Source: an uncultured Hymenobacter sp. (GTDB lineage Bacteria; Bacteroidota; Bacteroidia; Cytophagales; Hymenobacteraceae). From it: a stretch of 64,000 nt of DNA. The DNA is taken from NCBI GenBank assembly GCA_913776615.1, contig CAJYPK010000046.1, positions 119,470 to 183,469 on the forward strand, in the 5' to 3' direction. Positions 43,186 through 51,878 of the stretch are shown here, piece after piece (position 1 is the first letter of the stretch; every line of letters starts with the position of its first letter). The notes beneath the pieces are model-generated. The model made no database searches, had not been told where the DNA came from, and saw only the letters and a program-made list of their open reading frames with translations. A program made the translations under genes and the position numbers.

Positions 43186-43436
43186 CTGAGTAGCTAGCCT
43201 GGTTGCTACCGGTAACTTATTTCGAGTCTGCCTGCCAGTAAACTGGCTGAAGCAGCCAAACGGTTCGAAGGCAAATGCACGCCGAAAGGGAAAGAAGCGG
43301 CGGCAAACTGAGTAAAGTGGACGAGGTCGGGTGGGGCTGGTCGTCCTTTCGAATAGACGGGAGGGGTCAGGGGCGTAAAGACAGTAGTAAGTGCTTGATG
43401 TAGAAGTTGCTCAATCTAGAAATATTGGCTGCGCGT

Positions 43437-43454
43437 GTTTCTGTTTTTAGAAAC
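43437..43454. promoter_or_regulatory. Dyad upstream of the GNAT/HTH gene pair
   Basis: GTTTCT-GTTTTT-AGAAAC, arms of 6 bp, ends 20 bases before ATG 43475. It is a plausible operator for the HTH protein encoded second in the operon. Confidence 0.4.
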
Positions 43455-43474
43455 TTTCTCAGTATATTAGCGTT

Positions 43475-43942
43475 ATGAATGTTGTTGAGCGCTTGACAGG
43501 AAAGGTTTATCAAGTAGAAGTAGTGCCTGTTGAAAGTGGAGACTATAAGTCTTTGTCAAGCGCAAAATACTTTTTTAACTGGAAGACAGAAAAAAATGAA
43601 GAAGTTTATAAATTAGTTATAAAAGGGCAGAGAGAAATACTGGGATTAATTTCTGTAGAACGGATTCCTTTAGAGTGGCGCATTCATATTAGATTGCTTA
43701 GTGTATCGAAAGAAAACCAAGGAAGCGCAGGGTTCTTTAAAAATATCGCTGGTAATTTAATTGCATACGTTGCCAAAATTGCAGTAGCTGAATTTGCTGA
43801 ACTTGCATGCGTTTCACTTAGGCCTAAAAGTGCAATAGCTCGACATTATATTAGTACATACAAAATGAATGTTACTGGTATGATACTAAGCTTGGAAGTT
43901 CCTGAGATACTAAACCTTATTAGCCAATACGACCATGAATAA
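43475..43942 (+). CDS. GNAT-like protein, candidate toxin
   Basis: 155 residues, AT-rich codons unlike the surrounding genes. The predicted order of strands and helices (EVYKLVIKGQREILGLISVE, WRIHIRLLSVSKENQGS, AYVAKIAVAEFAELACVSLR, HYISTYKMNVTGMILSLEVP) follows an acetyltransferase fold, with ENQGSAGF near the acetyl-CoA loop position, though the classical RxxGxG is not exact. The last 8 bases overlap the next gene, which encodes an HTH protein. A GNAT toxin with an HTH antitoxin is the best reading but is inferred from layout. Confidence 0.5.
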   Translation: MNVVERLTGKVYQVEVVPVESGDYKSLSSAKYFFNWKTEKNEEVYKLVIKGQREILGLISVERIPLEWRIHIRLLSVSKENQGSAGFFKNIAGNLIAYVAKIAVAEFAELACVSLRPKSAIARHYISTYKMNVTGMILSLEVPEILNLISQYDHE

Positions 43943-44468
43943 TAAAAATGTTATTGCCGACACCGAGCCGGATTACGGTGTTGATTCAAGGTATAAGACG
44001 CTTAGGGACAGGGAACAGGATGGCGTTGAATTAATGCAAGCACGTTTGGATAGAATAAAGAATTTGTCAAAAGAGCAAATTCTTCATGCAAAACTTGTGC
44101 AGTTGAAGTTGAGAATGGAGGATTATCTAAAAAGACCTGTTCATGGCAAGCAAAGCCATTTTATTGGGTTTCTCAAGGCATATATTGATACTATCTATTC
44201 AAATCGCAATAAGTTTGCAGCGGATATTAATGTTACGCCTGTCTTATTAAGCAAGGTTATTAATAATCATCAGGAGCCTAGGAAAGAGTTTATGCTGAAG
44301 CTAATGGTGCACTCCGAAAAAGTCTTTGAAAACATAGCCGAGTTTCCTGAACAAACCTGGTATCAGATTTATTTCTATGACAAGTTATGTGACACGATGT
44401 CAAGCCAAGATAAATGGCGGCCTGAGATTGAAAAGCAAGTAAAAGTTGCTGAGTTAATTGCCAAATAA
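43935..44468 (+). CDS. HTH protein, candidate antitoxin
   Basis: 177 residues. A charged helical N-terminus (LRDREQDGVELMQARLDRIK) is followed by a helix-turn-helix of XRE type (NRNKFAADINVTPVLLSKVI, NNHQEPRKEF) and a helical end. The start overlaps the GNAT-like gene, and the base composition is low in GC like its partner, so the two moved together. Antitoxins of this kind bind the operon promoter through the HTH. Confidence 0.6.
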   Translation: MNNKNVIADTEPDYGVDSRYKTLRDREQDGVELMQARLDRIKNLSKEQILHAKLVQLKLRMEDYLKRPVHGKQSHFIGFLKAYIDTIYSNRNKFAADINVTPVLLSKVINNHQEPRKEFMLKLMVHSEKVFENIAEFPEQTWYQIYFYDKLCDTMSSQDKWRPEIEKQVKVAELIAK

Positions 44469-44821
44469 ATATGTAGCTGACGGCAGCCTGATAGAACTAT
44501 TCATGACACCTACCTGCAAACCGCGCAAGGAATTGAACTACACTTGCCAGCGAACGACTGGCAGCCCATCGGTTAAAGCTTAGCTAGCCCAAGGCGGGGT
44601 CTTAGAGTTGGCTATAGTAGTGCCGGCAGGTACTTCACCAGAGAACACTAGGTGCTTGCGAGCTTTGGGTGGCGGCTGGTGAATTAAGCAGTAGGCAACA
44701 GACCTGCTTTAAGCGAATCGATGCTGGCCCCATAGGAACAGTGGGGCACCGTGGCTGCTCGTCCCGCAGGACTGCTGGTGATTGTTGAGCCCTGCCTAAA
44801 GTATGCGTTCGACTAGGTGGT
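44469..44821. other. Intergenic region, gene debris
   Basis: No intact gene. On the minus strand near 44700-44760 a short stretch (YGASIDSLKA) resembles the lipoprotein at 39696 (FGAKVDSLNG), followed by stops; it may be a degraded paralogue. Confidence 0.3.
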
Positions 44822-44980
44822 TTAGGGCCGGGGGCGCTGGAGTTTGAGATTGCGGGCGGCCAGGGGAGCGCCCACTATCCAAGCAATCAGGGTAGGCTGT
44901 AACAAGAATAAGAATATGCCCAAGTAGGGACGCCGATTAAAAGCGAGCGATAAACCAGGCAGTAAATAAGCTAGCAGCAT
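44822..44980 (-). CDS. Possible two-helix membrane protein (Pmp3/YqaE-like)
   Basis: 52 residues if started at ATG 44980 (MLLAYLLPGLSLAFNRRPYL); an upstream in-frame ATG at 45079 adds 33 residues that look non-coding. Two hydrophobic segments, the second GIFLFLLQPTLIAWIVGAPL, with a short basic turn between, are reminiscent of YqaE/Pmp3 stress peptides, but the match is loose. Uncertain gene. Confidence 0.35.
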   Translation of the reverse strand: MLLAYLLPGLSLAFNRRPYLGIFLFLLQPTLIAWIVGAPLAARNLKLQRPRP

Positions 44981-45327
44981 AAGGATTCGCCGTCCAGCCG
45001 CGCAACGCGGTAGCCTCAGCCGGCTTAAAAATAAGGGGAATGAGCTGGCTGTAACACCTATCCGACAATACGGGCGCATCGGTAAATAGCTGGCGCGTGG
45101 TTACCTGCAGATTAAGTAGCAAAAGACAGATAGAAATTGTCGCAGTGAATTGATGAGTAGTAAGTTATACTATTGCAGCCGCGCTAAACAGAAAAGTAAG
45201 TCCCGCAAGAACAGCAGGAATCAGTGTTCGCAGGAGCTGTGGTGAAGGCCCTACTGGTAGATGCTTGCTTGTGAGGTAGCATCTTGGCTGCGCCACGAGC
45301 TCGACTGGCGACGGTAGAGAGTAGAAC

Positions 45328-47625
45328 TTACTGGGTGGCCTCGATGGGAGAGGCTGCCGGCAGGGGACGATTTTCCCACAGCCAGATGAACTGTTGGAGG
45401 CGCTGCCGGGGCGTGGGCTCGGCTGGTTGCCGCACAACATCTGCTTCCCCCACGGCCTCGGGACCATAGTGGCTGCGTACCAGTTCGTACAGTGGTCGGC
45501 CAAACAAGCTGCGCAGAAGGTCAAAGGTGTGCAGGCTGGGGACGGTTAAGTAAAAAGGGGTTCCCTTGCCGGAGGCCACATCCCCACAGGCGGCGAGGAA
45601 GGCCGTTAGTTCGGTGGCGGGCTGTTGCTGCAAGAAGGGCAGCACGTAGGCTACTGGTCCCCCCGGTGGTACGTCCGGCAGGGCCGGCCAACTGGTAAGC
45701 AACAGTTCACGCGCCCAAAGGGGATGGCTGCGGTAGAGCGGCGTAGCCGGGCTACCGGCTTCCCGCAAGGCTCGCAGCAGCAGATTCCGCGCAGTAGCAA
45801 GTACCAACTGCTTCTGGTCCACGGCAGCGAGCGCGAGCGTGGGCAGGGCCGGCTGCCATAGAGAAGGTGACTGGGCGAACTGCTGCCTGAGCCGGTAGAG
45901 CATCCAGTAGGTGAATTCGAAGCTACCCGGTGCTGCGGGGAGCTGTGCCGCGAGGGTGGCCTGCTCCAAGGCGCTGGGTACTCGCGCGAGCAGGTGAACC
46001 AGCAACTGGATAGCCTGCGCCATTCCGCCACTCGCCACTTCCTCCCAGTTGCGGGGGCTGGGGTACAAGTCCGCCGCGTGCAGCAGTGAGGTAAAGAGCG
46101 TGCGGCCCTGGTCAGCCGGTAGTTCGGGTACCCAATACGCCAGCCGGGTGAGCGTGGACAGCAGGCCGAGCTTGGCGGCCAGCGCCCGAAAGTGCGCGGG
46201 CTGGGACTTGTCGTCGGCTTGCAGAAAAGCGGCGAACTCCTGGTCGGTTACGTCGTCGCCAGCCACCGAGTAGGAAAAGTAGCGGCTGAAATAGCGCGGC
46301 GAGGCAATGGCGCTGCTGCGTTCCAGCGCGGCGTCGTCCGCCACCTGTTCACTGCCCGCCAGCGCCGGCCACCCGGTAGTCAGAATAACCAGTTTGGGAA
46401 ATAGCACGCGCAGCAGGCCGCGGACAGCTACCTGGCTTTCCCGGGTGTAGTGGTGGTCGGCGAACAGACCATCAAGGGCTCCTTCCAACTCGGCATTGAT
46501 ATCCGCTCCCCCACCCAGGTCGCGTAGAATCCGCAGGTTCTGGCTAGTGAACAGGTCCTGGTGCGCGGCCACGTAGCGGTAGACTTCGGGGTAAAAGCAA
46601 TTGAGCGCTTCGACCAGCAGTAAGTCAACGGGACTTACTTCCCCGAGCAGCAGGGGAAGGCTGAAGCGGATGGCGTTGGCGTAGCGAATGGCCACGCGCG
46701 GGGTCGTCAGGCGGGGCATGACGCCCTGCCGAAAAGCCTGGGCAAAGCGGTCGGCCTGGGGCTGGCGGCCGAGCAGCTGGGGGGCGGCCGGGTCGAGAAG
46801 GAGCTTGTTTTCCAGCAGGGCTTCGCGGACCCGGGCCAGGCAGAAGGTCAGCAGGTCGTCGGGCCGAGCGCGGGGCAGGCGCAGGGGAAACTGGATGATT
46901 TTCTCGAGAAAGCTGCGTCCATCGGCCTGCGCGTCGGGACTGGCCGAGAAAATTTCCCCGAGGGCGCGGGCGACCATTTCCTCGTCGAAGGCCAGCAGGT
47001 AGGCCGTATTGCTGAAGTTGGCGGTAAGCTTGACCAGGCGAAAGACGGCCTGGACCTGCTGCTTTTCCAGGCGGTCTACGTCGTCCACCAGCACGATAAC
47101 CCGCCGCTTCGCGTCGATAATGAACTGATTAACCCGCTGCTGCAATTCCTCGAGGCTCGGTTGCGCGACTTCGCCGATAGCTTGCAGGGACTTACTCGGG
47201 TCCGTAGAGGCCACGCCCAGGCTGAAGGTAGGTAGTAGCGGGGCCGCGTATTTAGTGACGGCCTGCGCAAATTTCTCCCCCTTGCTTTTAAGGTGCTGGC
47301 CTAGCGAAGCAGCCAACTGTTGGAAAAAATCCAGCAGCAGCTGGTCCTCCTGTGGAAAGCGCCACGGGTTTAAATGCAGAATAACGGGCGGGGGCTTGAC
47401 AGCGCGCAACTCGTGCTCGACGAAGTGCAGGACCGTGCTTTTACCCTCTCCCCATTTTCCATAGAGGCCGACCACCAGGCTGGCGTGGGGAGCGGGCAGC
47501 AGCAGCAGGGTGGCCAGCCGCCGGGCGAACGCGTGCCGGCCGAAGCTATCGCGGTCGGGGTTAGACTCGGGGTGGTCGGTAACGGAACTAGGCACGGGAC
47601 TGGTAAGTAGGCAGCGAACAAACAT
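45328..47625 (-). CDS. KAP-family P-loop NTPase
   Basis: 765 residues from ATG 47625 (MFVRCLLTSPVPSSVTDH); the frame extends 35 codons upstream, overlapping the previous gene. KAP signature: DSFGRHAFARRLATLLL, Walker A GLYGKWGEGKS (53-63), LHLNPWRFPQED (84-93), Walker B VIVLVDDVDRL (176-186), and AYLLAFDEEMV. The two membrane helices that many KAP NTPases carry inside the domain are not seen, so this is probably cytoplasmic. The C-terminal ~450 residues are helical and unassigned. KAP NTPases occur in defence islands and mobile elements. Three small genes lie upstream on the same strand. Confidence 0.85.
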   Translation of the reverse strand: MFVRCLLTSPVPSSVTDHPESNPDRDSFGRHAFARRLATLLLLPAPHASLVVGLYGKWGEGKSTVLHFVEHELRAVKPPPVILHLNPWRFPQEDQLLLDFFQQLAASLGQHLKSKGEKFAQAVTKYAAPLLPTFSLGVASTDPSKSLQAIGEVAQPSLEELQQRVNQFIIDAKRRVIVLVDDVDRLEKQQVQAVFRLVKLTANFSNTAYLLAFDEEMVARALGEIFSASPDAQADGRSFLEKIIQFPLRLPRARPDDLLTFCLARVREALLENKLLLDPAAPQLLGRQPQADRFAQAFRQGVMPRLTTPRVAIRYANAIRFSLPLLLGEVSPVDLLLVEALNCFYPEVYRYVAAHQDLFTSQNLRILRDLGGGADINAELEGALDGLFADHHYTRESQVAVRGLLRVLFPKLVILTTGWPALAGSEQVADDAALERSSAIASPRYFSRYFSYSVAGDDVTDQEFAAFLQADDKSQPAHFRALAAKLGLLSTLTRLAYWVPELPADQGRTLFTSLLHAADLYPSPRNWEEVASGGMAQAIQLLVHLLARVPSALEQATLAAQLPAAPGSFEFTYWMLYRLRQQFAQSPSLWQPALPTLALAAVDQKQLVLATARNLLLRALREAGSPATPLYRSHPLWARELLLTSWPALPDVPPGGPVAYVLPFLQQQPATELTAFLAACGDVASGKGTPFYLTVPSLHTFDLLRSLFGRPLYELVRSHYGPEAVGEADVVRQPAEPTPRQRLQQFIWLWENRPLPAASPIEATQ

Positions 47626-47650
47626 ACAGCCGGCAAGCAGGGCCAGCTGG

Positions 47651-48202
47651 CTAGCCGGTTCCAGGAGTGAGCAACGGTGCCCGGCGTCCGCTGGCTGGGC
47701 TACCAGGCACTGGGTTGGTGCCGGGGTCACCCGGTGGTAGGCGGGGGCTGCCGGGCAGGTCCCAGCGCTGGGCCTGCACGATACGTTCGGCTAGCGGGTG
47801 GGGCCGGGTGATGTACCGTAACAGGGATTCGCGTTGCAAGTCACCGATGGGGGGGCGGGCGACCAACTCGGGCAGGGTGCGCGCAAGTAGTTCGTTGAGG
47901 TGCAGTAGGTATTGGGCCAGCTCGAGCGCCCACGGGCCGAAGAGCGGCGGGTTGAGCAGCGGCAGCTCGGGGGCCCAGGCCAGGTACTGCGCGAACTGAA
48001 GCAGGTCCGGGTCGGGCAGGCTGGTCTGGGTAGAGGTGAGCAGCAGCGGGGGCTGGAACTCAGCCAGGGCCCGGGTAAATGAGCGCTCGGGCAGGGTGGG
48101 GAAGTGCGGCCGCAGCCGGTCCTGCAGGTAGCGCAGCAACTGCGCCCGCTGTGCCGGGGTAGCCTGAGCGTAGGGCAGGGGCAAGGCCAAGGAAGAAAAC
48201 AT
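47651..48202 (-). CDS. Unknown protein in the KAP operon
   Basis: 183 residues from ATG 48202 (MFSSLALPLPYAQATPAQRA). Leu- and Pro-rich helical protein (LLRYLQDRLRPHFPTLPERS, ALELAQYLLHLNELLARTLP) with a disordered Pro/Gly tail. It ends 25 bp before the KAP start. No family recognised. The steady spacing and strand with the KAP gene suggest a joint function. Confidence 0.6.
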   Translation of the reverse strand: MFSSLALPLPYAQATPAQRAQLLRYLQDRLRPHFPTLPERSFTRALAEFQPPLLLTSTQTSLPDPDLLQFAQYLAWAPELPLLNPPLFGPWALELAQYLLHLNELLARTLPELVARPPIGDLQRESLLRYITRPHPLAERIVQAQRWDLPGSPRLPPGDPGTNPVPGSPASGRRAPLLTPGTG

Positions 48203-48293
48203 AAAAAGCCAGCGATTAAGACTTAGGGAAATGACGCGAGATGCCAGCTGCCGGGCAACCGGCAGGGAAGGAAACAACCAGGGCAGCAAGCCG

Positions 48294-48599
48294 CTAGGGG
48301 AGGGCTGAGCCGGCTGCCGGGGCGGACTGGTTGCGCAGGAGTTCTTCTTCCAGCCAGGCCCGTAGCAGGTCCTGCGTTTGCGCCTGCAGGGACTGGCGTC
48401 GCTCGCGCAGCAACTCGCGCAGGGCATCCGTGAATGGCGCCCCCGTTGCAGAGGCGAGCTCTATGGTTACGTGCTGGGCGTAGGCGTGGAGCGTGACGGC
48501 CGTCAGGCCCGTCAACTCTAGCTCGGCCAGTCGGCGCTGCTGGCGCTTGGCCAGCTTCCGAGCGCGGCGCAGGAGCTTAAGGTCGCGGCGGTAGCTCAT
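48294..48599 (-). CDS. Basic helical protein, paralogue of the gene at 42477
   Basis: 101 residues (MSYRRDLKLLRRARKLAKRQ). Shares the order and key words of the protein at 42477-42842: basic N-terminal helix, LELTGLTAVTLHAYAQHVTI, then LRELLRERRQSLQAQTQDLL. Its start overlaps the stop of the upstream gene (ATGA). Probably nucleic-acid binding, judged by charge only. Confidence 0.65.
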   Translation of the reverse strand: MSYRRDLKLLRRARKLAKRQQRRLAELELTGLTAVTLHAYAQHVTIELASATGAPFTDALRELLRERRQSLQAQTQDLLRAWLEEELLRNQSAPAAGSALP

Positions 48600-49060
48600 G
48601 AGCGCGGGCGGGCAAGCAAGTGAGCGAGCGTCAGTGAGTCAGCCGGCTGGAAATGGGCGGCCGCGCGGCGGTCAAAAGTGCCGGCGCGGCGGTCGGCCTG
48701 GTCGGGCAGCGGGGTGCCGGGCACCCAGGCAGGAGCGGGCCTGCGCTTGCGTGGGAGATGGCGCCGATAGGCTCTCTCACCGGGCTGCAGCCGGCTCAAA
48801 GTGGCGCGCAAAGCCTGCTGGCCTCGCCTACGGGCGGCCGCCTGTTCGCGGCGGGTTATTTCGGCGTGCACGTTGGCCTGCCAACGAATAAGGCGGGCGG
48901 CATCCTCGCACTCATGCGCGAAATGGTTGGCCCGCAATTGCTCGGCAGCCGTGAAGAGAGGATTGCCGATAAGGGCGGCTAACACCTGCTGGCGTAGTTC
49001 GCCCAAGCAAGGTGGGGGTACGCAAGGAGGCGTACTTATCCCAGTTACATGGTTTGCCAT
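48596..49060 (-). CDS. Unknown protein, first gene of the KAP operon
   Basis: 154 residues. Contains GELRQQVLAALIGNPLFTAA, EQLRANHFAHECEDAARLIR and an Arg/Ala-rich helix ending in a Pro/Arg-rich tail. Overlaps the next gene by 4 bp (ATGA). Family not recognised; no membrane segment or signal peptide. Confidence 0.55.
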   Translation of the reverse strand: MANHVTGISTPPCVPPPCLGELRQQVLAALIGNPLFTAAEQLRANHFAHECEDAARLIRWQANVHAEITRREQAAARRRGQQALRATLSRLQPGERAYRRHLPRKRRPAPAWVPGTPLPDQADRRAGTFDRRAAAHFQPADSLTLAHLLARPRS

Positions 49061-49271
49061 GTAGATTTGAAATGAGGTTGGGCCTTACTCAACCCTGGTA
49101 CCTGGTGTAATCAGGTGCTTTATAGGAGGTCAGTCGTTCGCTGCGGCTGGCCTCTTTTGCTTTACCAAAGCAGAGTTGTTCTAGTTGAACACAACAAAGG
49201 TACTGTAATAAAGATTTTGCACAAGTACTACGCAACAGTTTTTATAGTACTCCGGCAAGTATTTTTGCCTT

Positions 49272-49451
49272 ATGCCCAGAAATCAAGAAACAACTGGAAA
49301 GCGACAACTCAATTTACAGCTTGATTCAGAGCTGCTTCAAGCCAGTCACGCAATGGCGGCTGAAGATGGTATTAGCCTTTCGGGCTTAGTGCGTATGCTG
49401 TTGCTACGGGAAAAAAAGCGGCGCGAAGCAGCCAAGTTGAAGCCCGACTAA
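49272..49451 (+). CDS. Small ribbon-helix-helix protein
   Basis: 59 residues: after MPRNQETTGK comes RQLNLQLDSELLQASHAMAA and EDGISLSGLVRMLLLREKKR, a beta strand and two helices as in RHH/CopG-type DNA-binding proteins, with a basic C-terminus. It stands alone in a ~660-bp interval between two minus-strand operons. It could be an orphan antitoxin or regulator. Confidence 0.6.
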   Translation: MPRNQETTGKRQLNLQLDSELLQASHAMAAEDGISLSGLVRMLLLREKKRREAAKLKPD

Positions 49452-49552
49452 TATTCATTGCTGTCCGTCTCTAAAACGGCGGACGTTATGGTGAATCTAT
49501 GAGCAAGCTTTGTAGCTACCCTTTTGTCATGGCGCTTCCTACGCTGGTGTAG

Positions 49553-49768
49553 TTGCAGGCTGATAAGATTAGAGCAAAGGCGGAGATTGCCACGGTGGAC
49601 AGAGCGCCACTCTCGGTCATTGCAGGTGGCGTAGCCTATTTCGCTAAAACCCTAGAGCTACCCCACATGGAGCTAAACAATGAGTTATTGGCTCAATGGG
49701 TCTATGCCGCTAGGATGCTGCACTCACTGAAGCTGCGCGGCGAAGTAACGGTTCATGCCGGCAAATAA
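49553..49768 (+). CDS. Uncertain small ORF, possibly a broken gene
   Basis: 71 codons from TTG 49553 (LQADKIRAKAEIATVDRAPL). A related frame upstream, MSKLCSYPFVMALPTLV from ATG 49500, ends at TAG immediately before it, so a single nonsense change may have split one gene. The end overlaps the convergent HNH gene by 45 bp. Function unknown. Confidence 0.3.
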   Translation: MQADKIRAKAEIATVDRAPLSVIAGGVAYFAKTLELPHMELNNELLAQWVYAARMLHSLKLRGEVTVHAGK

Positions 49769-50560
49769 GTAGTCATCGGCCTGCATGGCTTGCAGGCGCT
49801 GCTCGATGTCAGCCCGGAGCTGCGGGTCGGTCACGCTGCCGGCGGCTCGCTGGAGCACCTGAAACGTCTTGTAGAGCTTATAGCGCTGGTTTTTCAGTTC
49901 CACCCGGTTCAGGCCGTAGTAATCCTCGGCGGCCTTGACGTGCGCCCGATAAGGTGGCGCGGCCGGTATTAGGGTCACTTCCTCCGTCACATCGTCGGCC
50001 TCGTAGTCGAAGTAGCGGGTGGGATCGTCGGCGTAGGGGTTGAGCAGTAACGCCTGCTCCTGCTGGTGCGCCTGCGCGTACTGCGCCTGGGTGTAGCCAC
50101 CGATATCGGTCAGGGGGTCGGGCGAAAGCGAGCCGGCAAGCTGCTGCAATGCCGCGTCCGGGAGCAGGGCCGTCACGGCAGGCGCGGGTAGTCGGGCCGC
50201 GCCCGCCACCGGAAAATTGTCGCTCTTATACACCTGGTTGCAAATCTGGCAGGCGTAGAGGTAATTGTCGTAGGTGTAGGCCAGCCACCAGTAGATACCC
50301 TTCGGGCGGTAGTGCTCCACGTCGCCGTGCGCCACTACGTCGGTAGTGGCTTCGCAGTAGGCGCACTTGCCGTGGCTTTCCTTTTTCAACTGGGCTTTGG
50401 AGCTCTTCCAGTAAGTAGCCAGGAAGGTATGCTGCCGGATGGTGCCCCGCAGCACCTCGCGTTGCGCTTGTAGCAGAACGGTGTCCTGCGCCAGCTTCTT
50501 GGCCCCGTGGTACTTGGCCAGGATGGCCTGGCCGCTTCGCTCGCGTCGTAACGGAATCAT
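49724..50560 (-). CDS. HNH endonuclease, PtuB-like (Septu)
   Basis: 278 residues. The HNH core: C66-x2-C69 (GKCAYCEATTDVVAHG), D80-V-E-H83-YRPK, then ACQICNQVYKSDNFPV with C104-x2-C107 and N108. This is the TIGR02646/PtuB type of HNH with structural zinc cysteines. It starts 3 bases after the stop of an AAA ATPase gene, the standard PtuA-PtuB order of Septu anti-phage systems, in which the ATPase complex controls the nuclease. Confidence 0.85.
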   Translation of the reverse strand: MIPLRRERSGQAILAKYHGAKKLAQDTVLLQAQREVLRGTIRQHTFLATYWKSSKAQLKKESHGKCAYCEATTDVVAHGDVEHYRPKGIYWWLAYTYDNYLYACQICNQVYKSDNFPVAGAARLPAPAVTALLPDAALQQLAGSLSPDPLTDIGGYTQAQYAQAHQQEQALLLNPYADDPTRYFDYEADDVTEEVTLIPAAPPYRAHVKAAEDYYGLNRVELKNQRYKLYKTFQVLQRAAGSVTDPQLRADIEQRLQAMQADDYLFAGMNRYFAAQLQ

Positions 50561-50563
50561 ACC

Positions 50564-51814
50564 TTACTGCGCGTTCAGGCTGGCTTCAATGCGCTGGAGC
50601 AACGCCATTTCCGGGTCGCCTACCAGGGGCGTGTTGCGCTGCGGCCGGGTCTCAACCAGACGGCTGCTCACTGTAGCCAACTCCTGCTGCTCGGCCTTGC
50701 TCAGGCTCTTTTCCCGCGCCTTGAGTTGCGCGTACTGCTGCTTGGCCGTTTCCACTTCCCGGCTCTCGTCGGTGGCCAGCCCGAACACCGGCGACATGAG
50801 CAGCTGATTGACCAGCAGTTGCTGCGGCGAGCCGATAAAGGGTATCAGTTCCACCCGCTGCCGGGCGTTGCGGCGCAGTGCGAACAGCTCGCCCTCATCG
50901 GCCTGCTGCGCTGTCAGGGCTGAGTGGGTCGTGGCCACCACCTGAAAGTGGGGCAGCTTGGCACTTATAAAGTCGTAGAGCAGGCGCTGCCACTTCGGGT
51001 GCAGGTGCAGGTCAATCTCATCGAGCAGCAGCAGGCCGCGAGCGCTCAGGGGCTGGCGGCGGTCGCGGAAGGTTTCGGTGACGCGGTAGAGTAGGTCGCC
51101 AATCCAAGCGGCCATGTTCTGGTAGCCGTCGCTGAGCTGCTCCAGTGGTACCAGCCCGTCACTCGTCTCGAACAGCACCTGCTTCTGGCGCTTGTCAATA
51201 GAATGGAACGAGATGCCCGGCAGAAAGCTGTTGAGCGCCTCGCGTATCATCGCCAGGCCACTTTTGCCATCCCGGTAGTCAAGGTCCATAATCCAGGCGG
51301 CCAGTGGGTGCAGCGTGGCCCCGGCGTCGAACAGGTTGCGGATGTTGTCGGCCCGGTTGCCGTAGCGGCTGGTCTCCGCGTAGCCCGCGCTGCTCGCCAG
51401 CCGGCGGCTGGCCCCGTAGCCCACTACAAAGTAGTTGCGCTCGGCGTTGTCGATGGCATCGTCGATAAGCTGCAGCGCTTTTTGATTGCTGTTTACCAGA
51501 CGCGAGAGCGTATCGCCGCGCCGGATTTTCAGCGCCAGCTCACGCTCCTCTCCCTTCTTAGTTGTCAGGCAGGCTTGGATAGTGCAGGAAGGCTTGTCCA
51601 GGGCAATCCAGCTGTCGAGACTGCCCACGATTTCGCCCAGCGCGTTACTGCCGCAGGTCACCAGCGCAATGGCTTTGAGCAGGTTGCTCTTGCCTGTACC
51701 GTTCTCGCCCAGCAGCAGCGTCCACTGGCGGTTGCGCGTAGGCGTTTGCTCGAAGTTCAACTCCAATTTGGAGAAGCACTTGAAGTTGTGCAGGGTGAGT
51801 TTGCGCAGGAACAT
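50564..51814 (-). CDS. AAA/ABC-type ATPase, PtuA-like (Septu)
   Basis: 416 residues from ATG 51814 (MFLRKLTLHNFKCFSKLELN). SMC/RecF-like single-chain ATPase: Walker A GENGTGKS (36-43), signature LSDGYQ (227-232), Walker B LLLLDEIDLHLHPKWQ with D265-E266, and H-loop VVATTHSALTAQQ. Charged coiled-coil near the C-terminus (ESREVETAKQQYAQLKAREK). Paired with the HNH gene three bases downstream. It is shorter than long-coiled-coil nucleases such as RloC. Confidence 0.85.
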   Translation of the reverse strand: MFLRKLTLHNFKCFSKLELNFEQTPTRNRQWTLLLGENGTGKSNLLKAIALVTCGSNALGEIVGSLDSWIALDKPSCTIQACLTTKKGEERELALKIRRGDTLSRLVNSNQKALQLIDDAIDNAERNYFVVGYGASRRLASSAGYAETSRYGNRADNIRNLFDAGATLHPLAAWIMDLDYRDGKSGLAMIREALNSFLPGISFHSIDKRQKQVLFETSDGLVPLEQLSDGYQNMAAWIGDLLYRVTETFRDRRQPLSARGLLLLDEIDLHLHPKWQRLLYDFISAKLPHFQVVATTHSALTAQQADEGELFALRRNARQRVELIPFIGSPQQLLVNQLLMSPVFGLATDESREVETAKQQYAQLKAREKSLSKAEQQELATVSSRLVETRPQRNTPLVGDPEMALLQRIEASLNAQ

Positions 51815-51878
51815 AAGCGGTGAGGAAAGCCCGGCCCCCAAAGGATGGCAGCCGGAAGATACAGGTTTTATCGCCGTC

